The notes under the pieces were generated by a model that saw nothing but the letters and a program-made list of their open reading frames with translations, made no database searches and was not told the origin of the DNA. Positions 1 to 9,276 of a stretch of DNA of 64,000 bases are shown here, piece by piece. The stretch is taken from positions 1-64,000 of the forward strand of contig CAMCPM010000007.1 in NCBI GenBank assembly GCA_945876755.1. Direction: 5' to 3'. Source of the DNA: an uncultured Clostridia bacterium. Its GTDB lineage: Bacteria > Bacillota > Clostridia > Oscillospirales > Ruminococcaceae. Made by a program: the position numbers and the translations under genes. Position 1 is the first letter of the stretch. Each line of letters starts with the position of its first letter.

Positions 1-188
1 TCTTTTGAAGCTACCGCTTCAAAATTCACCTTTGCGGAGCGCTTTTAAGGCGGCGTCTGCGGAAGCCAAATGCAAGCATTTGGCACCAAGCTAAGAGTTT
101 CGCGCTCTGCGGAGCGCGACCAAAGGGCTTCCGCCCTCTGGACACCTGACCAGCGCGGCTGCGCTGGACCAGCTTGAGTCGCTTCGCT
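1..188. repeat. Modular hairpin repeat, copy 1
   Basis: This gene-free block is a string of short palindromes joined by constant linkers. It is closely related to 45716-45945. Positions 117-172 match 45861-45917 almost base for base, including the palindrome CCAGCGCGGCTGCGCTGG. Between shared linkers the stems differ in sequence but still pair: 101-107 with 112-118 here, against 45846-45852 with 45857-45863 there. Both copies lie downstream of a minus-strand gene. No coding potential was seen. Confidence 0.75.
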
Positions 189-374
189 AAATTCTCGTTT
201 ATCTCATACTAACGTTACCGAGCGACAAATGAAAAGATTTACACAAAACTAAATTACGGAAAGGGTGCAGGCTCAGCCTGCAAATTCTTGTTTATCTCAT
301 GTTAACGTTACCGAGCCACGAAAGTAAATATTTGCGCAAAGTAAATTACGGAATGCCTGCGGCGGCTCGCCGCT
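189..374. repeat. Tandem ~93-bp repeat, two copies
   Basis: Two imperfect tandem units start at 189 and 282, and a third partial unit starts at 374. Each begins AAATTCT, contains AACGTTACCGAGC and AAATTACGGA, and ends in a palindrome that differs between units (GCAGGCTCAGCCTGC and GCGGCGGCTCGCCGC). The stretch lies between the modular repeat at the left edge and the GH130 terminator and encodes nothing recognisable. Confidence 0.75.
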
Positions 375-399
375 AAATTCTAATTTACAGCGCGAAAAA

Positions 400-421
400 A
401 GGGTACGGAAAAATCCGTACC
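400..421 (-). terminator. Terminator of the GH130 gene
   Basis: Read on the minus strand, a 9-bp stem (GGGTACGGA with TCCGTACCC) is followed directly by a run of six T. It sits just downstream of the GH130 stop codon. Confidence 0.85.
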
Positions 422-445
422 CTTAATTTTATTTCAACAATGTTT

Positions 446-1477
446 TCACACCTGAGAGTTATTATCAAGGAAGTCCATAACATCATCAACAGTTGTGAAT
501 GCAAGAGCAGTACAAGTATCAGCACAGCCATAGTAAATGCAGATTCTGCCTGTGTCAGCGTCAACAAGGTTAGCGCAAGGGAATGTTACTGCGTCTGTAT
601 CACCAACAAGCTCATAGTATTCCTGGGGGCTGAGGAGGTAGGAAGCGCCTCTCTTGAGAACCTTCCAAGGCTCGTCCTTGTCAAGAAGTGCAGCCGAGAA
701 GCTGTAAACATAACCGTTGCAGGATGTAAGTACACCGTGATAGAAAATGAGCCAGCCGCGGTCTGTCTCGATAGGAATAGGACCTGCGCCCATCTTTGTG
801 GATTCCCAGCCCTTAGAAGGACCCATAACGTGTCTGTGCTGTCCCCAGAATGTGAGGTCGGGAGACTGGCTGATGAACATATCGCCGAAAGGTGTGTGAC
901 CGCTGTCGGAAGGACGGCTCATCATCATGTACTTGTCATTGATCTTTCTAGGGAACATAACGCCGTTTCTGTTGAAAGGCAGATAAGCGTTTTCAAGCTG
1001 TGTAAATGTTTCGAAATCGTATGTATAAGCGATACCGATAGTCGGCTTCCAGCCGTAAGCGTTACACCATGTAACAACGTACTTGTCCTCAAGCTTGCAA
1101 ACTCTGGGGTCATAGCCGTACTGCCACTGTGCAACCTCAGGAGCAAGACCTTCAGTATTGAAGTGAATTCTCTCTTCATTGATATCCCAGTTGATACCGT
1201 CCTTGGAGAAACCAACGTGCAGCTCCATGTTTCTTTCTCTGTCATCAACACGGAAAACGCCTGCGAACTTGTAGTCGCCCTTTTCAAAAGGAACTACCGA
1301 GCTGTTGAAGATAGAGTTTGAAGGCTCTCTGTAGCCGTTAGCCTTCTTAACCATAATGTGATCGCGCTTGATGATGGGGTTTGCGCTGTAGCGCCAAACA
1401 ACATCTTTGCATCCCTCGGGCTTGTCCTGCCAGGGAATATTGGGAAGTGATGTACCGTTGATAACTTTAACTTTCAT
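446..1477 (-). CDS. GH130 beta-mannoside phosphorylase, likely mannooligosaccharide phosphorylase
   Basis: A cytoplasmic glycoside phosphorylase of about 343 residues with no signal peptide. The family cleaves beta-1,4-mannosides with phosphate to give mannose 1-phosphate. The N-terminus (GTSLPNIPW, then VVWRYSANPII) and the DPRV motif, whose Asp is about residue 123 and matches the family's general acid, fit GH130. I favour subgroup 2 (mannooligosaccharide phosphorylase) over mannosylglucose phosphorylase from the N-terminal motif, by inference only. The ATG at 1477 is chosen because AGAAAGG lies upstream; the longer reading frame starts without a ribosome site. It has its own promoter and terminator and follows the sugar-transport operon, which suggests that imported oligomannosides are its substrate. 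Confidence 0.85.
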   Translation of the reverse strand: MKVKVINGTSLPNIPWQDKPEGCKDVVWRYSANPIIKRDHIMVKKANGYREPSNSIFNSSVVPFEKGDYKFAGVFRVDDRERNMELHVGFSKDGINWDINEERIHFNTEGLAPEVAQWQYGYDPRVCKLEDKYVVTWCNAYGWKPTIGIAYTYDFETFTQLENAYLPFNRNGVMFPRKINDKYMMMSRPSDSGHTPFGDMFISQSPDLTFWGQHRHVMGPSKGWESTKMGAGPIPIETDRGWLIFYHGVLTSCNGYVYSFSAALLDKDEPWKVLKRGASYLLSPQEYYELVGDTDAVTFPCANLVDADTGRICIYYGCADTCTALAFTTVDDVMDFLDNNSQV

Positions 1478-1540
1478 TAACAATACCAACCTTTCTGAAT
1501 AATAAAAATTCTCTGAGCCTTCGGGACTCACATTACATTA

Positions 1541-1569
1541 ATTATACCTTATAATTGACCAAAAATCAA
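1541..1569 (-). promoter_or_regulatory. Promoter of the GH130 gene
   Basis: On the minus strand TTGATT and TATAAT are 17 bp apart, about 64 bases upstream of the GH130 start. The gene can therefore be transcribed separately from the ABC operon, which ends at a terminator just before it. Confidence 0.75.
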
Positions 1570-1663
1570 TAGTAATTTATTTACTTAAAGGTATTCGTCA
1601 CAGAAAATTAAGAAAAATTTTTGGGAATAATTCAGTCATTTTTTCTATTAGGATTAGATAAAA

Positions 1664-1700
1664 GCAAAGCCGCTTCCAATATATCGGAAACGGCTTTTGC
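1664..1700 (-). terminator. Terminator of the four-permease operon
   Basis: Read on the minus strand, GCAAAAGCCGTTTCC pairs with GGAAGCGGCTTTGC and is followed by TTTTATC. It lies 9 bases after the last permease stop codon. Confidence 0.8.
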
Positions 1701-1708
1701 AATTAAGA

Positions 1709-2797
1709 TTACATACCTGTAAGACCCGAACGAGCAATACCCTCTGTGAAGTTTTTCTGCAAGCAGATATACAGCACAAGTATCGGCAGGATAGATATCA
1801 GACAAGCTGATTCCATCCATACGATGATCTCACGGGTGTTGACCTGTGCGTTTGCGTCGCCGAAAACAAGCACCTTGATGTTTGCGCTGAGGTTTTTCAG
1901 CGTAAGCGCGATAGTCTCATTCTCGGTGAAGAACGATGTACTTACATAGTAGTCGTTCCAATACCAAACGATGGAGAACAGGAATACTGTCAGGAACGTT
2001 GAACCTGCATTCGGTACCATGACCCTGATAAATGCAGTAAAAGGCGAGCAGCCGTCAAGTGCAGCAGCGTCCTCAAGCTCCTTGGGCAGTCCGCGGAAGG
2101 ACTGTCTGAACAGGAATATGAACAGACCAGCACGAAGACCATTCGCAGTCAGCGCCGGAAGGTACATAGTTACCGCAGTATTGATAAGGTTGATATAATC
2201 GCCTGTAATTGCGTTATAGATCCATAATGGATTGAAATAACGGAAGAACATATACTGTGGAATAAGTATGATCTGGGGAGGAACAAGGATCATCATAATA
2301 ACAACAAAGAATAAGATCTTCTTGCCCTTGAACTGGTAACGAGCAAAGCCGTAACCTGTTACCGCACAGGTAGCAACCTGTACAAGAGAACAGCCTATGT
2401 TAAGCACAAGCGTGTTTCCGAGGGTCTCCCAGAAATTCATAGCCTTGATAACATCCTTGAGGTTTGACAAGGTCAGATGCTTAGGTATCCACATGATAGT
2501 CGGGTCGTTCATGTCCGAGCTGGGACGGAACGCCGAAGAGATCATAAAGATAAGAGGATAGAGAATGATAAAGCACAGACCGAATACAATAACGCCTCTG
2601 AATATAGGCCATACAGCCTCTACAAGCTGCTTGCGCTTTAAATATCTCTGCTCTTCGGGAGTAAGGCATTCAAGTCTTTTCTTGAAGCGCTCCCTTTTTT
2701 CCTTACGGGTCAGCTTTACCTCGCTGAGAGTAGGCTCCTTTTCCTTCTTCTTAAAGATGCCGGAGAAACCCTTATTTCCTGCCATAATATTAGCCAT
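1709..2797 (-). CDS. Carbohydrate ABC transporter permease (MalG type)
   Basis: Inner-membrane permease of 362 residues, about 80 longer than typical MalG proteins because of a charged, Lys/Glu-rich N-terminal extension (about residues 1-65). The rest shows six hydrophobic helices and the EAA loop (ELEDAAALDGCSPFTAF) that contacts the ATPase. It is the last gene of the operon starting at 13.17 kb and partners the permease directly upstream (17-base gap). No ATPase gene is nearby; in Firmicutes such systems commonly borrow a shared MsmX-type ATPase, which I infer here. An AAGGAGG site lies 12 bases before the ATG. Confidence 0.9.
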   Translation of the reverse strand: MANIMAGNKGFSGIFKKKEKEPTLSEVKLTRKEKRERFKKRLECLTPEEQRYLKRKQLVEAVWPIFRGVIVFGLCFIILYPLIFMISSAFRPSSDMNDPTIMWIPKHLTLSNLKDVIKAMNFWETLGNTLVLNIGCSLVQVATCAVTGYGFARYQFKGKKILFFVVIMMILVPPQIILIPQYMFFRYFNPLWIYNAITGDYINLINTAVTMYLPALTANGLRAGLFIFLFRQSFRGLPKELEDAAALDGCSPFTAFIRVMVPNAGSTFLTVFLFSIVWYWNDYYVSTSFFTENETIALTLKNLSANIKVLVFGDANAQVNTREIIVWMESACLISILPILVLYICLQKNFTEGIARSGLTGM

Positions 2798-2814
2798 TGT
2801 ATTACTCCGCCTCC

Positions 2815-3741
2815 TTAATCATCGTACCAGACGAGCTTGTTCATGATTGCGAATATAATTCCCAGCGCCACAAGTATGATGCCGAAATAGCTCCACGCCA
2901 TAGCAGCGGAATAACCGTATTTCCACTCGTTCTGTACGCTGAGCAATCGCTCCATGACCTTGTTGGTCGGGTCTGTAAACGCATCAATAACCGTATAAAC
3001 GATATTTACAAGGATCATCGGGGAAATGTAAGGAAGAGTGATCTTCCAGAAGAATTCCCATGAAGTAGCACCCTCAATAGCGGCAGCCTCCTTGGCTGAA
3101 GCGGGAATACCCTGAAGAGCGGAAAGGAAGATAATGATCTGAATACCGCACTTCCAAACCAGGTTCAGAATATCCGATGTGATCTCAGTCAGCATCTCGG
3201 TGAACGTTGTTCCGAAGCCGTAAATACCTATAAATTCAAGCAGCTGGTCAACCATGTCCGCCTCGAACATTGTGGAGAACTGAGCAGCCTCGCTGTTTCC
3301 TCCGGTATCGAGGTCGCCTGTGATAATAGCGTAAACAGGACCGGTGGCAATGATTACCGGCAGGAAGAATACAGCTCTTGCGAAGGTTCTTCCGCGGAAC
3401 TTCTGGTTAATGATTATCGCAACAAAGAGCGAGAATACAACGATAACCGGAAGGTTCAGAGCCATATCCTTAAGAACCTCAACAAGATACTGTCTGAAGT
3501 TCGGGTCGGTCATAAAAGCGTTTTTGTAGTTAAGAAAAATGTTAGTCTTGCCTGTGAGGTTGTCAACCAGAGGCTTGATGTCAAGATAACCGGTTTCCGG
3601 TGTTACCACATGGAATGAGTAATAGAACGACTTGATGAGGGGAACAATGAAGAACATCAGCGCACCCACAAACCAGAGAGCGATAAAGCCGTAGCCGTAA
3701 AGACCCTTTTTCTTTTCGTATGACAAATTAAGTCTTTTCAT
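2815..3741 (-). CDS. Sugar ABC transporter permease (MalF/UgpA type)
   Basis: Permease of 308 residues with six membrane segments and an EAA loop (SAKEAAAIEGATSWEFFWKITLP). It forms the second permease pair of this operon with the next gene downstream. Its ATG overlaps the DUF5696 stop codon by one base, which indicates translational coupling. GGAGAGGAGG lies about 10 bases before the start. There is no second solute-binding gene, so this pair either shares the binding protein at 10.3-13.2 kb or uses the DUF5696 protein as partner; the sequence cannot decide which. Confidence 0.9.
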   Translation of the reverse strand: MKRLNLSYEKKKGLYGYGFIALWFVGALMFFIVPLIKSFYYSFHVVTPETGYLDIKPLVDNLTGKTNIFLNYKNAFMTDPNFRQYLVEVLKDMALNLPVIVVFSLFVAIIINQKFRGRTFARAVFFLPVIIATGPVYAIITGDLDTGGNSEAAQFSTMFEADMVDQLLEFIGIYGFGTTFTEMLTEITSDILNLVWKCGIQIIIFLSALQGIPASAKEAAAIEGATSWEFFWKITLPYISPMILVNIVYTVIDAFTDPTNKVMERLLSVQNEWKYGYSAAMAWSYFGIILVALGIIFAIMNKLVWYDD

Positions 3742-6038
3742 CAGCCGATTACCTCCTCTCCGACATAGTCGTAAATGCTGATAGTTTTACCGTTCTTGGT
3801 AACGGTCCTGTCCTTGAGATTTACAAGGGTTGTCGTACCGTTTGCATAAACAGTCTCGATCTCAGTATCGGACAGAACGTTGTAATCTGTTATCTGAACG
3901 CCTGCCAAATCGGAAAGGACTTCCTCTGCGAACTTGTAGCAGCCTGCTGCGTCCTCCAGCCAGTATTCGTAATTTGCATAGTAGAGAACGTCATAGCGAG
4001 TATCCTTCAGTTCATCGGCAGTTTCCGCAACCAGATCAAATCTGAGGTTTGAGCCGCAGGCGATAGCCCTGAGAACAAGGTCTGCAACCTGAGCGTCACC
4101 GTTTACCGCAGTAGTAGAAACCGGCTTGAGACCGCTCATAACAAGCTGATAGAACGGAATGTCCATGTCGAACACATCGCACTTGCTGGAGCTGAGGGGA
4201 ACATCTGAAACATGATCCACATACTTGAGAACATAAGCGTTTGCGCCGTCCGCAAGAATTGAACCTACCGAGCCCTGAAGCTCTTCCATATAATCCTGGA
4301 GATTATACTTGAACATTTCTCTTGAAACGGACTTCTTTCCGTAGTCGCCGTAAATAACGGTAGTAGCGCTTCCGAGAGAGATCGTGTCAAGACCGTATTT
4401 GCTGTAGCTCTTGCCGAGGTTTGCAAACATCTTTGCATATTTTCTCGGACTGAGCAGCGACATAGCGTCATAGAACTTATTTTCAACGCCGTGAGCAAGG
4501 TCGTATTCGATCTGTCTCGAATAAGCGTTTGAAACTCTGATAGCGGTATCGGTCATAGTAAAGTAACCGCTTCCCGACTTAAACGTAAGATTATCTACCG
4601 CAGGGTAAACGGTGATGCCGTTAGCCGCAGCGTAATCCATCAGCTCGTTGAAATCGCTCTTTCCGCCGAGTATCGAAGCCGGCTTAGCCTTGTCGGAAAT
4701 CTTTTCCTTGATATCGGAGGTAGTCCACTGATTGTAGTTTACTACCATGTTGTCAACGCCGAGAGCCTTGAGCTGTTCAAGAATTGTTTTAGCCTCGCTG
4801 AAGGAGGTCGTCTCGTGCTGCATTGTAACAGGGAAACCGAGAACAGTTTCCTGCTTCATAGTAGCGCCGTAAAGGTCAAGATAAAGCGCACTCTTGTCAA
4901 CAGCTTCAGACTTTGTAACACCCTGAGAATCTGTAAGATAATTTCTGTAAGCGCCTGCAATGTCCGTATAATCCACCTCGGACTTGTCAGCCTTTGAAAC
5001 GGGATAATATCTTATCTCTATCTCAGGAACGAGAATGCCTCTCTTTTCAAAAACCTTGAGAGGGTTAGCCTCGCCGCCCATCAGATATTCGTCATCGGTT
5101 CTTATTTCAAAATCGAAATAGCAAGCATTGTAGCTGGTCTTTTTCTGACCTGCAACATAAGCGTTTATCGTAGCACAGGTGTCGCCCTTGTCAGCAACGA
5201 CCATCATACCGCTGTTGCCCTTAACAATACCGAACATCGGCAGATAAACCTGCTGTGTTACCGCAGGCTTTGTAGTCTCAACAGCAGTAATATCTCTGCC
5301 GTAGACCTTACCCTTGTAAACCTTGTAGCCCGCCTTGTTATTATTGAAATTGATAACAGCGCCGCTTCCGTCGGGGATAACGAAATAGCCTTCCTCGTTC
5401 ATGTCGGCAGCACCGAAGGTACTCAGAAATGCAAGGGAAGTAACGATCTTGCTTTGAGTTTTTTCGGTAATTTTTGAAGTATCGACATAAAGGTCAAGGT
5501 AATCGTCGTGAAGAGTGTATGTAACAGGGATCGTGATATCAGCCGAATTAAAATCGTATGTGACCTCAAGACCTGTTTTAGTAGCCTTCATTTTCGCTGT
5601 ACTCTTAGCCTTGCTGTGATTTTGTGTAGTACGTCTTAAAGCCGGTTCACCGAAAATAAGCGTCATACCCGATTTAAGCTCCTGCTTCTGAGCAGCCTTG
5701 CCTGCCGATGCGTCAGCATTGATAGGATTTGACCACCATATCTCGCCTGTATTTTTGTCGACAAGTGCAAAAGTAATGTCCTTGTCATTGTAATATAAAG
5801 CCAGCTTGTCGTTTTCGACCGCAAGCTTCATTTCAGCCATTGCCTGCTCGTCTGTAAGCAGCGGTTCGTCGGTTTCCATAGCATAGTCATCCTCGGAGAT
5901 AGCCTCGCTGTCGTCGGAGGAAGTCTCCGTCTCGGAAGCAGTATCTTCGTTATCAGAGCTTGCCGGGATAGCGCACAGCGGAACCATCATAGCCAGACAG
6001 CAAAGACAAGCAATAAGCTTTTTTATCTTTTTCTGCAT
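3741..6038 (-). CDS. Secreted DUF5696-family protein
   Basis: Exported protein of 765 residues. A signal peptide is visible (MQKKIKKLIACLCCLAMM, ending near AIPASS), followed by an acidic Ser/Thr/Glu linker to about residue 60. The body resembles the DUF5696 family found with sugar ABC genes in Firmicutes; conserved-looking segments include PDGSGAVINFNN and FGIVKGNSGMMVV. A central part (GVDNMVVNYNQW, then ANGITVYPAVDNL) looks like a TIM-barrel hydrolase or binding fold, but I see no catalytic signature that I can name. It sits between a YIP1 gene and a permease pair. A role in extracellular handling of the imported sugar is inference. Confidence 0.7.
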   Translation of the reverse strand: MQKKIKKLIACLCCLAMMVPLCAIPASSDNEDTASETETSSDDSEAISEDDYAMETDEPLLTDEQAMAEMKLAVENDKLALYYNDKDITFALVDKNTGEIWWSNPINADASAGKAAQKQELKSGMTLIFGEPALRRTTQNHSKAKSTAKMKATKTGLEVTYDFNSADITIPVTYTLHDDYLDLYVDTSKITEKTQSKIVTSLAFLSTFGAADMNEEGYFVIPDGSGAVINFNNNKAGYKVYKGKVYGRDITAVETTKPAVTQQVYLPMFGIVKGNSGMMVVADKGDTCATINAYVAGQKKTSYNACYFDFEIRTDDEYLMGGEANPLKVFEKRGILVPEIEIRYYPVSKADKSEVDYTDIAGAYRNYLTDSQGVTKSEAVDKSALYLDLYGATMKQETVLGFPVTMQHETTSFSEAKTILEQLKALGVDNMVVNYNQWTTSDIKEKISDKAKPASILGGKSDFNELMDYAAANGITVYPAVDNLTFKSGSGYFTMTDTAIRVSNAYSRQIEYDLAHGVENKFYDAMSLLSPRKYAKMFANLGKSYSKYGLDTISLGSATTVIYGDYGKKSVSREMFKYNLQDYMEELQGSVGSILADGANAYVLKYVDHVSDVPLSSSKCDVFDMDIPFYQLVMSGLKPVSTTAVNGDAQVADLVLRAIACGSNLRFDLVAETADELKDTRYDVLYYANYEYWLEDAAGCYKFAEEVLSDLAGVQITDYNVLSDTEIETVYANGTTTLVNLKDRTVTKNGKTISIYDYVGEEVIG

Positions 6039-6069
6039 TCGTTATTTCACCACTTTTCGTTTTTAGTAT

Positions 6070-6699
6070 TTAAACTCTGAATCTGTAAGAAAGCTCTGTG
6101 TAGATGGAAAGAATGAATATCAGTACCTGCTGGAACAGAGTAAGAAGAAGAACAAGCAGGAAGAGGATAGCGACCATCGCCACAACTGTAAGAAGCATCA
6201 ATGCAATTGTCTTGCCGAAGCTGAACTGGTGTACAGCCTTTATTCCCGAAATCAGAAGAACGAAGCTCCAGCAGGTTCCGATGATCTCAACGGACTGAAT
6301 GAAGATGTATTCGTCCTTGATAAGGAAGTGGGACATTACAGTACCGATAAGGTAGCCGGTAATGTACGGGATAAGCGCATAAGCTGAGTTTATGAAGATG
6401 TTCTTCATAGTACCCTCGCCGTCGAACAGCGTACACATAGCCCAGTTTGCCACGACCCAAGTCCCGAAGAGAATGAAGCTTCGGAAGATGTAAGGCACGA
6501 TGTTAAAAATTTTGTCGTAATCAGAGTAATACTGAAAACCGTAAAGTCTGCTGTATGCGATCTGCTGAACGAATAGCAGGCATACAACAGCAAATGCAAT
6601 ACCCATTGAACCGCTTTTTTTCCAGCGCAGATCCTCAAAGCCCTCGAACGGGTGCATTATAACGTGTTTAACGAATTGTCCCTTTGTCAGATCCAGCAT
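6070..6699 (-). CDS. YIP1-family membrane protein
   Basis: Membrane protein of about 209 residues with five to six hydrophobic segments and the YIP1 layout: a short cytosolic N-terminus (MLDLTKGQFVKHVIMHPFEG) followed by helices including WVVANWAMCTLFDGEG. Function is not known; YIP1 proteins recur beside DUF5696 and sugar permeases in Firmicutes clusters. I prefer the ATG at 6699 (AGGGG 11 bases upstream) over a GTG at 6708 that nearly touches the ribosome site. The preceding gene ends at 6701, so the two are effectively coupled. Confidence 0.7.
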   Translation of the reverse strand: MLDLTKGQFVKHVIMHPFEGFEDLRWKKSGSMGIAFAVVCLLFVQQIAYSRLYGFQYYSDYDKIFNIVPYIFRSFILFGTWVVANWAMCTLFDGEGTMKNIFINSAYALIPYITGYLIGTVMSHFLIKDEYIFIQSVEIIGTCWSFVLLISGIKAVHQFSFGKTIALMLLTVVAMVAILFLLVLLLTLFQQVLIFILSIYTELSYRFRV

Positions 6700-6700
6700 A

Positions 6701-8197
6701 TCACACACCGCCCCTTCTGTTTTTATCCCACGGATAGACTATCTTTCCGCGCTTGCGCAACTGCTTGTAAACTATAATAAGAATTACAAGCACCACGATC
6801 ACAACTATAAGCGTCATGTAATTAGCCTTCAGCCACTGGTCACGGTAACCCTCAAATGCTCTGTTGTAACGTCCGCGGCTTATGGATATCTTGAAGTATT
6901 TCATAGCTTCCTCGTACTCATACTTATTGTAGAGTGCGTTGCCGATACCGATATAAGCCCGGCGGTAGTTACCGTCATACTTCAGAACGTTCTGCCACGG
7001 TTCAAGGGATTCCTCGTAAAGACCATCATTGTAAAGGTTGGCAGCGTTAGTAACGATCTCGCCGAAAACTGTTCTTGTGAATATCGTAAGGTTATTCTTT
7101 CGTGAGTCAAGAACATAAAGGTGGTTGTCATGGCTTTCGATAGCGGAAGCCGCCTGGAAGAGTCCAAGCTGGTCGCCCGTACCGCCCATGATGAACAGCA
7201 GCCAGCATTCCTTGTCGTACTGGAAAATACGTCCGTGCTGGAAGTCGAGAATGTTCAGCTCGCCGTTTGGACCAAGGTCGATATCGGTCAGGCTGGACCT
7301 CTTTGAATAGATAGAGTAGTATGCAGGCGGAATATCACCGAAGGTCATATCCGCAACGCCGAGAGAGTCAAGAATGTTGTCGCCTCTCGGATTAAGCTTT
7401 TTGACCAGGTCAGTCTGGATATCCTGAGAGTCAGTAACGGTAAAGATGAAGCCGTCATCATCAATATCGAAGTTAGAGAAGCCGATAGGGGTCTGCTTTG
7501 CGGAACGCTCTCTCTGAGCCTCTGTTGATATCAGATTCCAGAAAGCGTTTGCAAGAACCTCAGCAGTCTGCTCAACACGGTTTGCGCCGTAGAAGCCAAG
7601 GAACTCGCCCTCAGCGTTGAACATTACCGCACCCTTTGTCTGAGACTTAACAACTACATAAACGTTGCCTGCCTTGTCAACAAGTACCTTGCTCGGGTTA
7701 TAGGTAAGGTTCTGGTCGTAAAGCTCGCTTGTAGGCTTTTCAAAAAGTCTGTCAACATTGCCGTTTTTATCGCACTTGATAACGCGGTCGTTTTCGGTAT
7801 CACATATATAAATGTAACCGGTGTACTGGTCAACAAAAACGCCCGTTGGCTTTTTCAGAGTAAGAGTCTCGCCGTTATAGCTGAACTCCTTCATCTCGCC
7901 CTTGAGATTAAAATCAAGGTCGGTAATAACGATTCTGTTGTTGCCCTTATCCGCTATGTACATCAGTTCGTCGTGGGAAATATACATATCCGCAGGCTCA
8001 AGGAAGTTTCCGCAGCCGATAATTTCGCCGTCGACATACTTTTCAGCGGTATAACCCGCCTGTGAAGCGACAGGGTCGCCCCATCTGTCATAGCTGTAAG
8101 GGTCATATGCTTCCAGCGCGGAAACGTTCACGGCAAGAGCCGAAACCGTCAAAGCCGCAGCCGAAACCAGTGAAAGAAGCTTTTTCAAGCTTGACAT
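6701..8197 (-). CDS. Membrane-anchored NHL-propeller and TPR protein
   Basis: Protein of 498 residues with a signal peptide (ending VSALEAYD), several NHL-type beta-propeller repeats over about residues 50-390 (MYIADKGNNRIVI, GYIYICDTENDRVIKC, HLYVLDSRKNNLTIF), two TPR-like helical repeats (about 400-450, with YEEAMKYFKISISRGRYNRA) and one C-terminal membrane helix followed by a basic tail. The propeller would lie outside the cell, tethered to the membrane. Its position between the two permease pairs suggests a scaffold or sensor of the uptake complex, which is inference. GGAGGG precedes the ATG. Confidence 0.75.
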   Translation of the reverse strand: MSSLKKLLSLVSAAALTVSALAVNVSALEAYDPYSYDRWGDPVASQAGYTAEKYVDGEIIGCGNFLEPADMYISHDELMYIADKGNNRIVITDLDFNLKGEMKEFSYNGETLTLKKPTGVFVDQYTGYIYICDTENDRVIKCDKNGNVDRLFEKPTSELYDQNLTYNPSKVLVDKAGNVYVVVKSQTKGAVMFNAEGEFLGFYGANRVEQTAEVLANAFWNLISTEAQRERSAKQTPIGFSNFDIDDDGFIFTVTDSQDIQTDLVKKLNPRGDNILDSLGVADMTFGDIPPAYYSIYSKRSSLTDIDLGPNGELNILDFQHGRIFQYDKECWLLFIMGGTGDQLGLFQAASAIESHDNHLYVLDSRKNNLTIFTRTVFGEIVTNAANLYNDGLYEESLEPWQNVLKYDGNYRRAYIGIGNALYNKYEYEEAMKYFKISISRGRYNRAFEGYRDQWLKANYMTLIVVIVVLVILIIVYKQLRKRGKIVYPWDKNRRGGV

Positions 8198-8282
8198 ATT
8201 ATCCCTCCATAAATCAAAATATAAATCAGTTCCGAAAGAAACCGTAATGTTCCGTAAACCGCAGACTAAAGATTTGAAAGCT

Positions 8283-9254
8283 TTAGTCCTTCATTCCTGC
8301 GTGAGCCATAGTTTCCATAACGTTGCTCTGTGCAGCAATGAAAATAGCCAGCGGCGGGATCATCAGAACGACTGCAGAAGCCGCAATAGCGCCCTGTCTT
8401 GCAATACCGGCAGCAGCGATCTGCTGAACGACAGTAGGTATTGTTTTCAGCGCCTCATCATAAACCAGCGAGCCGCCGTTTGAGTTCCAAGCCGCCTGGA
8501 ACTGGAAGATGATAATAGTCATAAGAGCAGGCTTAGAGTTAGGCATTACAATGCCCCAGCAGATACGCATAAGGCCTGCGCCGTCAACCTTAGCAGCCTC
8601 GATCATAGCGTCGGGTATCTGACCCACACTCTGTATCATAAGGTAAAGACCCATTGAGGTAGCGATAAGAGGGAAGATAAGCGCGGAATATGTGTTGATC
8701 ATGCCAAGCTTAGCCATTACCATGTACTGCATGATGTAAGTAACCTGGCTGTTGAACAGCAGGGCGATAACAACGATCTTGTTGATAGCCTTGCAGCCGG
8801 GGAATCTGCACTTTGCCAGGATAAAGCCTGCCATACACGCAAAAATAACATGGAAAAGAGTTGCAGCAACAGTAACGAAAATACTGTTGAAAACGTTTCT
8901 TGAGAAGGGTACCCACGAGTTGTTTGCAACAACGAAAAGGTCCTTGAAGTTGTCAAGAGTGGGGTCCATCGCATACAGACGAGGCGGCATGATGAAGATC
9001 TCATTTACCGGCTTCAGCGATGTAACGATTGCAATATAAATAGGGAGCAGCATAAACGAACCCAGCAAAGCAAGGAAAATGAAAATACCGATATCATTCT
9101 TCCAGCTCTTGCCTACCTGCTTGTTGGAGCCCTTTGAGCGCTCCATTTTGCGGTGCTCCTTTTCACGCCTTTTTCTCAGAGCCTCAAGAGCAGCGGCGTT
9201 TTCCGCCTCGATTTGCGCCTGGATCTGAGAAGGCTTCAGTTCTTTTTTAGCCAT
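8283..9254 (-). CDS. Carbohydrate ABC transporter permease (MalG type)
   Basis: Permease of 323 residues with a charged N-terminal extension (about residues 1-45), then six membrane helices and the EAA loop (PDAMIEAAKVDGAGLMRICW). It pairs with the permease at 9277-10242, 22 bases upstream, as the first pair of the operon and the one nearest the binding protein. An 85-base gap with no evident promoter or terminator separates it from the NHL gene downstream. Confidence 0.9.
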   Translation of the reverse strand: MAKKELKPSQIQAQIEAENAAALEALRKRREKEHRKMERSKGSNKQVGKSWKNDIGIFIFLALLGSFMLLPIYIAIVTSLKPVNEIFIMPPRLYAMDPTLDNFKDLFVVANNSWVPFSRNVFNSIFVTVAATLFHVIFACMAGFILAKCRFPGCKAINKIVVIALLFNSQVTYIMQYMVMAKLGMINTYSALIFPLIATSMGLYLMIQSVGQIPDAMIEAAKVDGAGLMRICWGIVMPNSKPALMTIIIFQFQAAWNSNGGSLVYDEALKTIPTVVQQIAAAGIARQGAIAASAVVLMIPPLAIFIAAQSNVMETMAHAGMKD

Positions 9255-9276
9255 TATGTAATCCTCACCTCGTTTC

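Noticed and set aside
189-374. CRISPR array
   Set aside because: Only two long imperfect units with palindromes, no short exact repeat with unique spacers, and no cas genes in the window.
440-1321. 293-residue plus-strand frame
   Set aside because: Antisense to the GH130 gene, which has clear family motifs, ribosome site, promoter and terminator.
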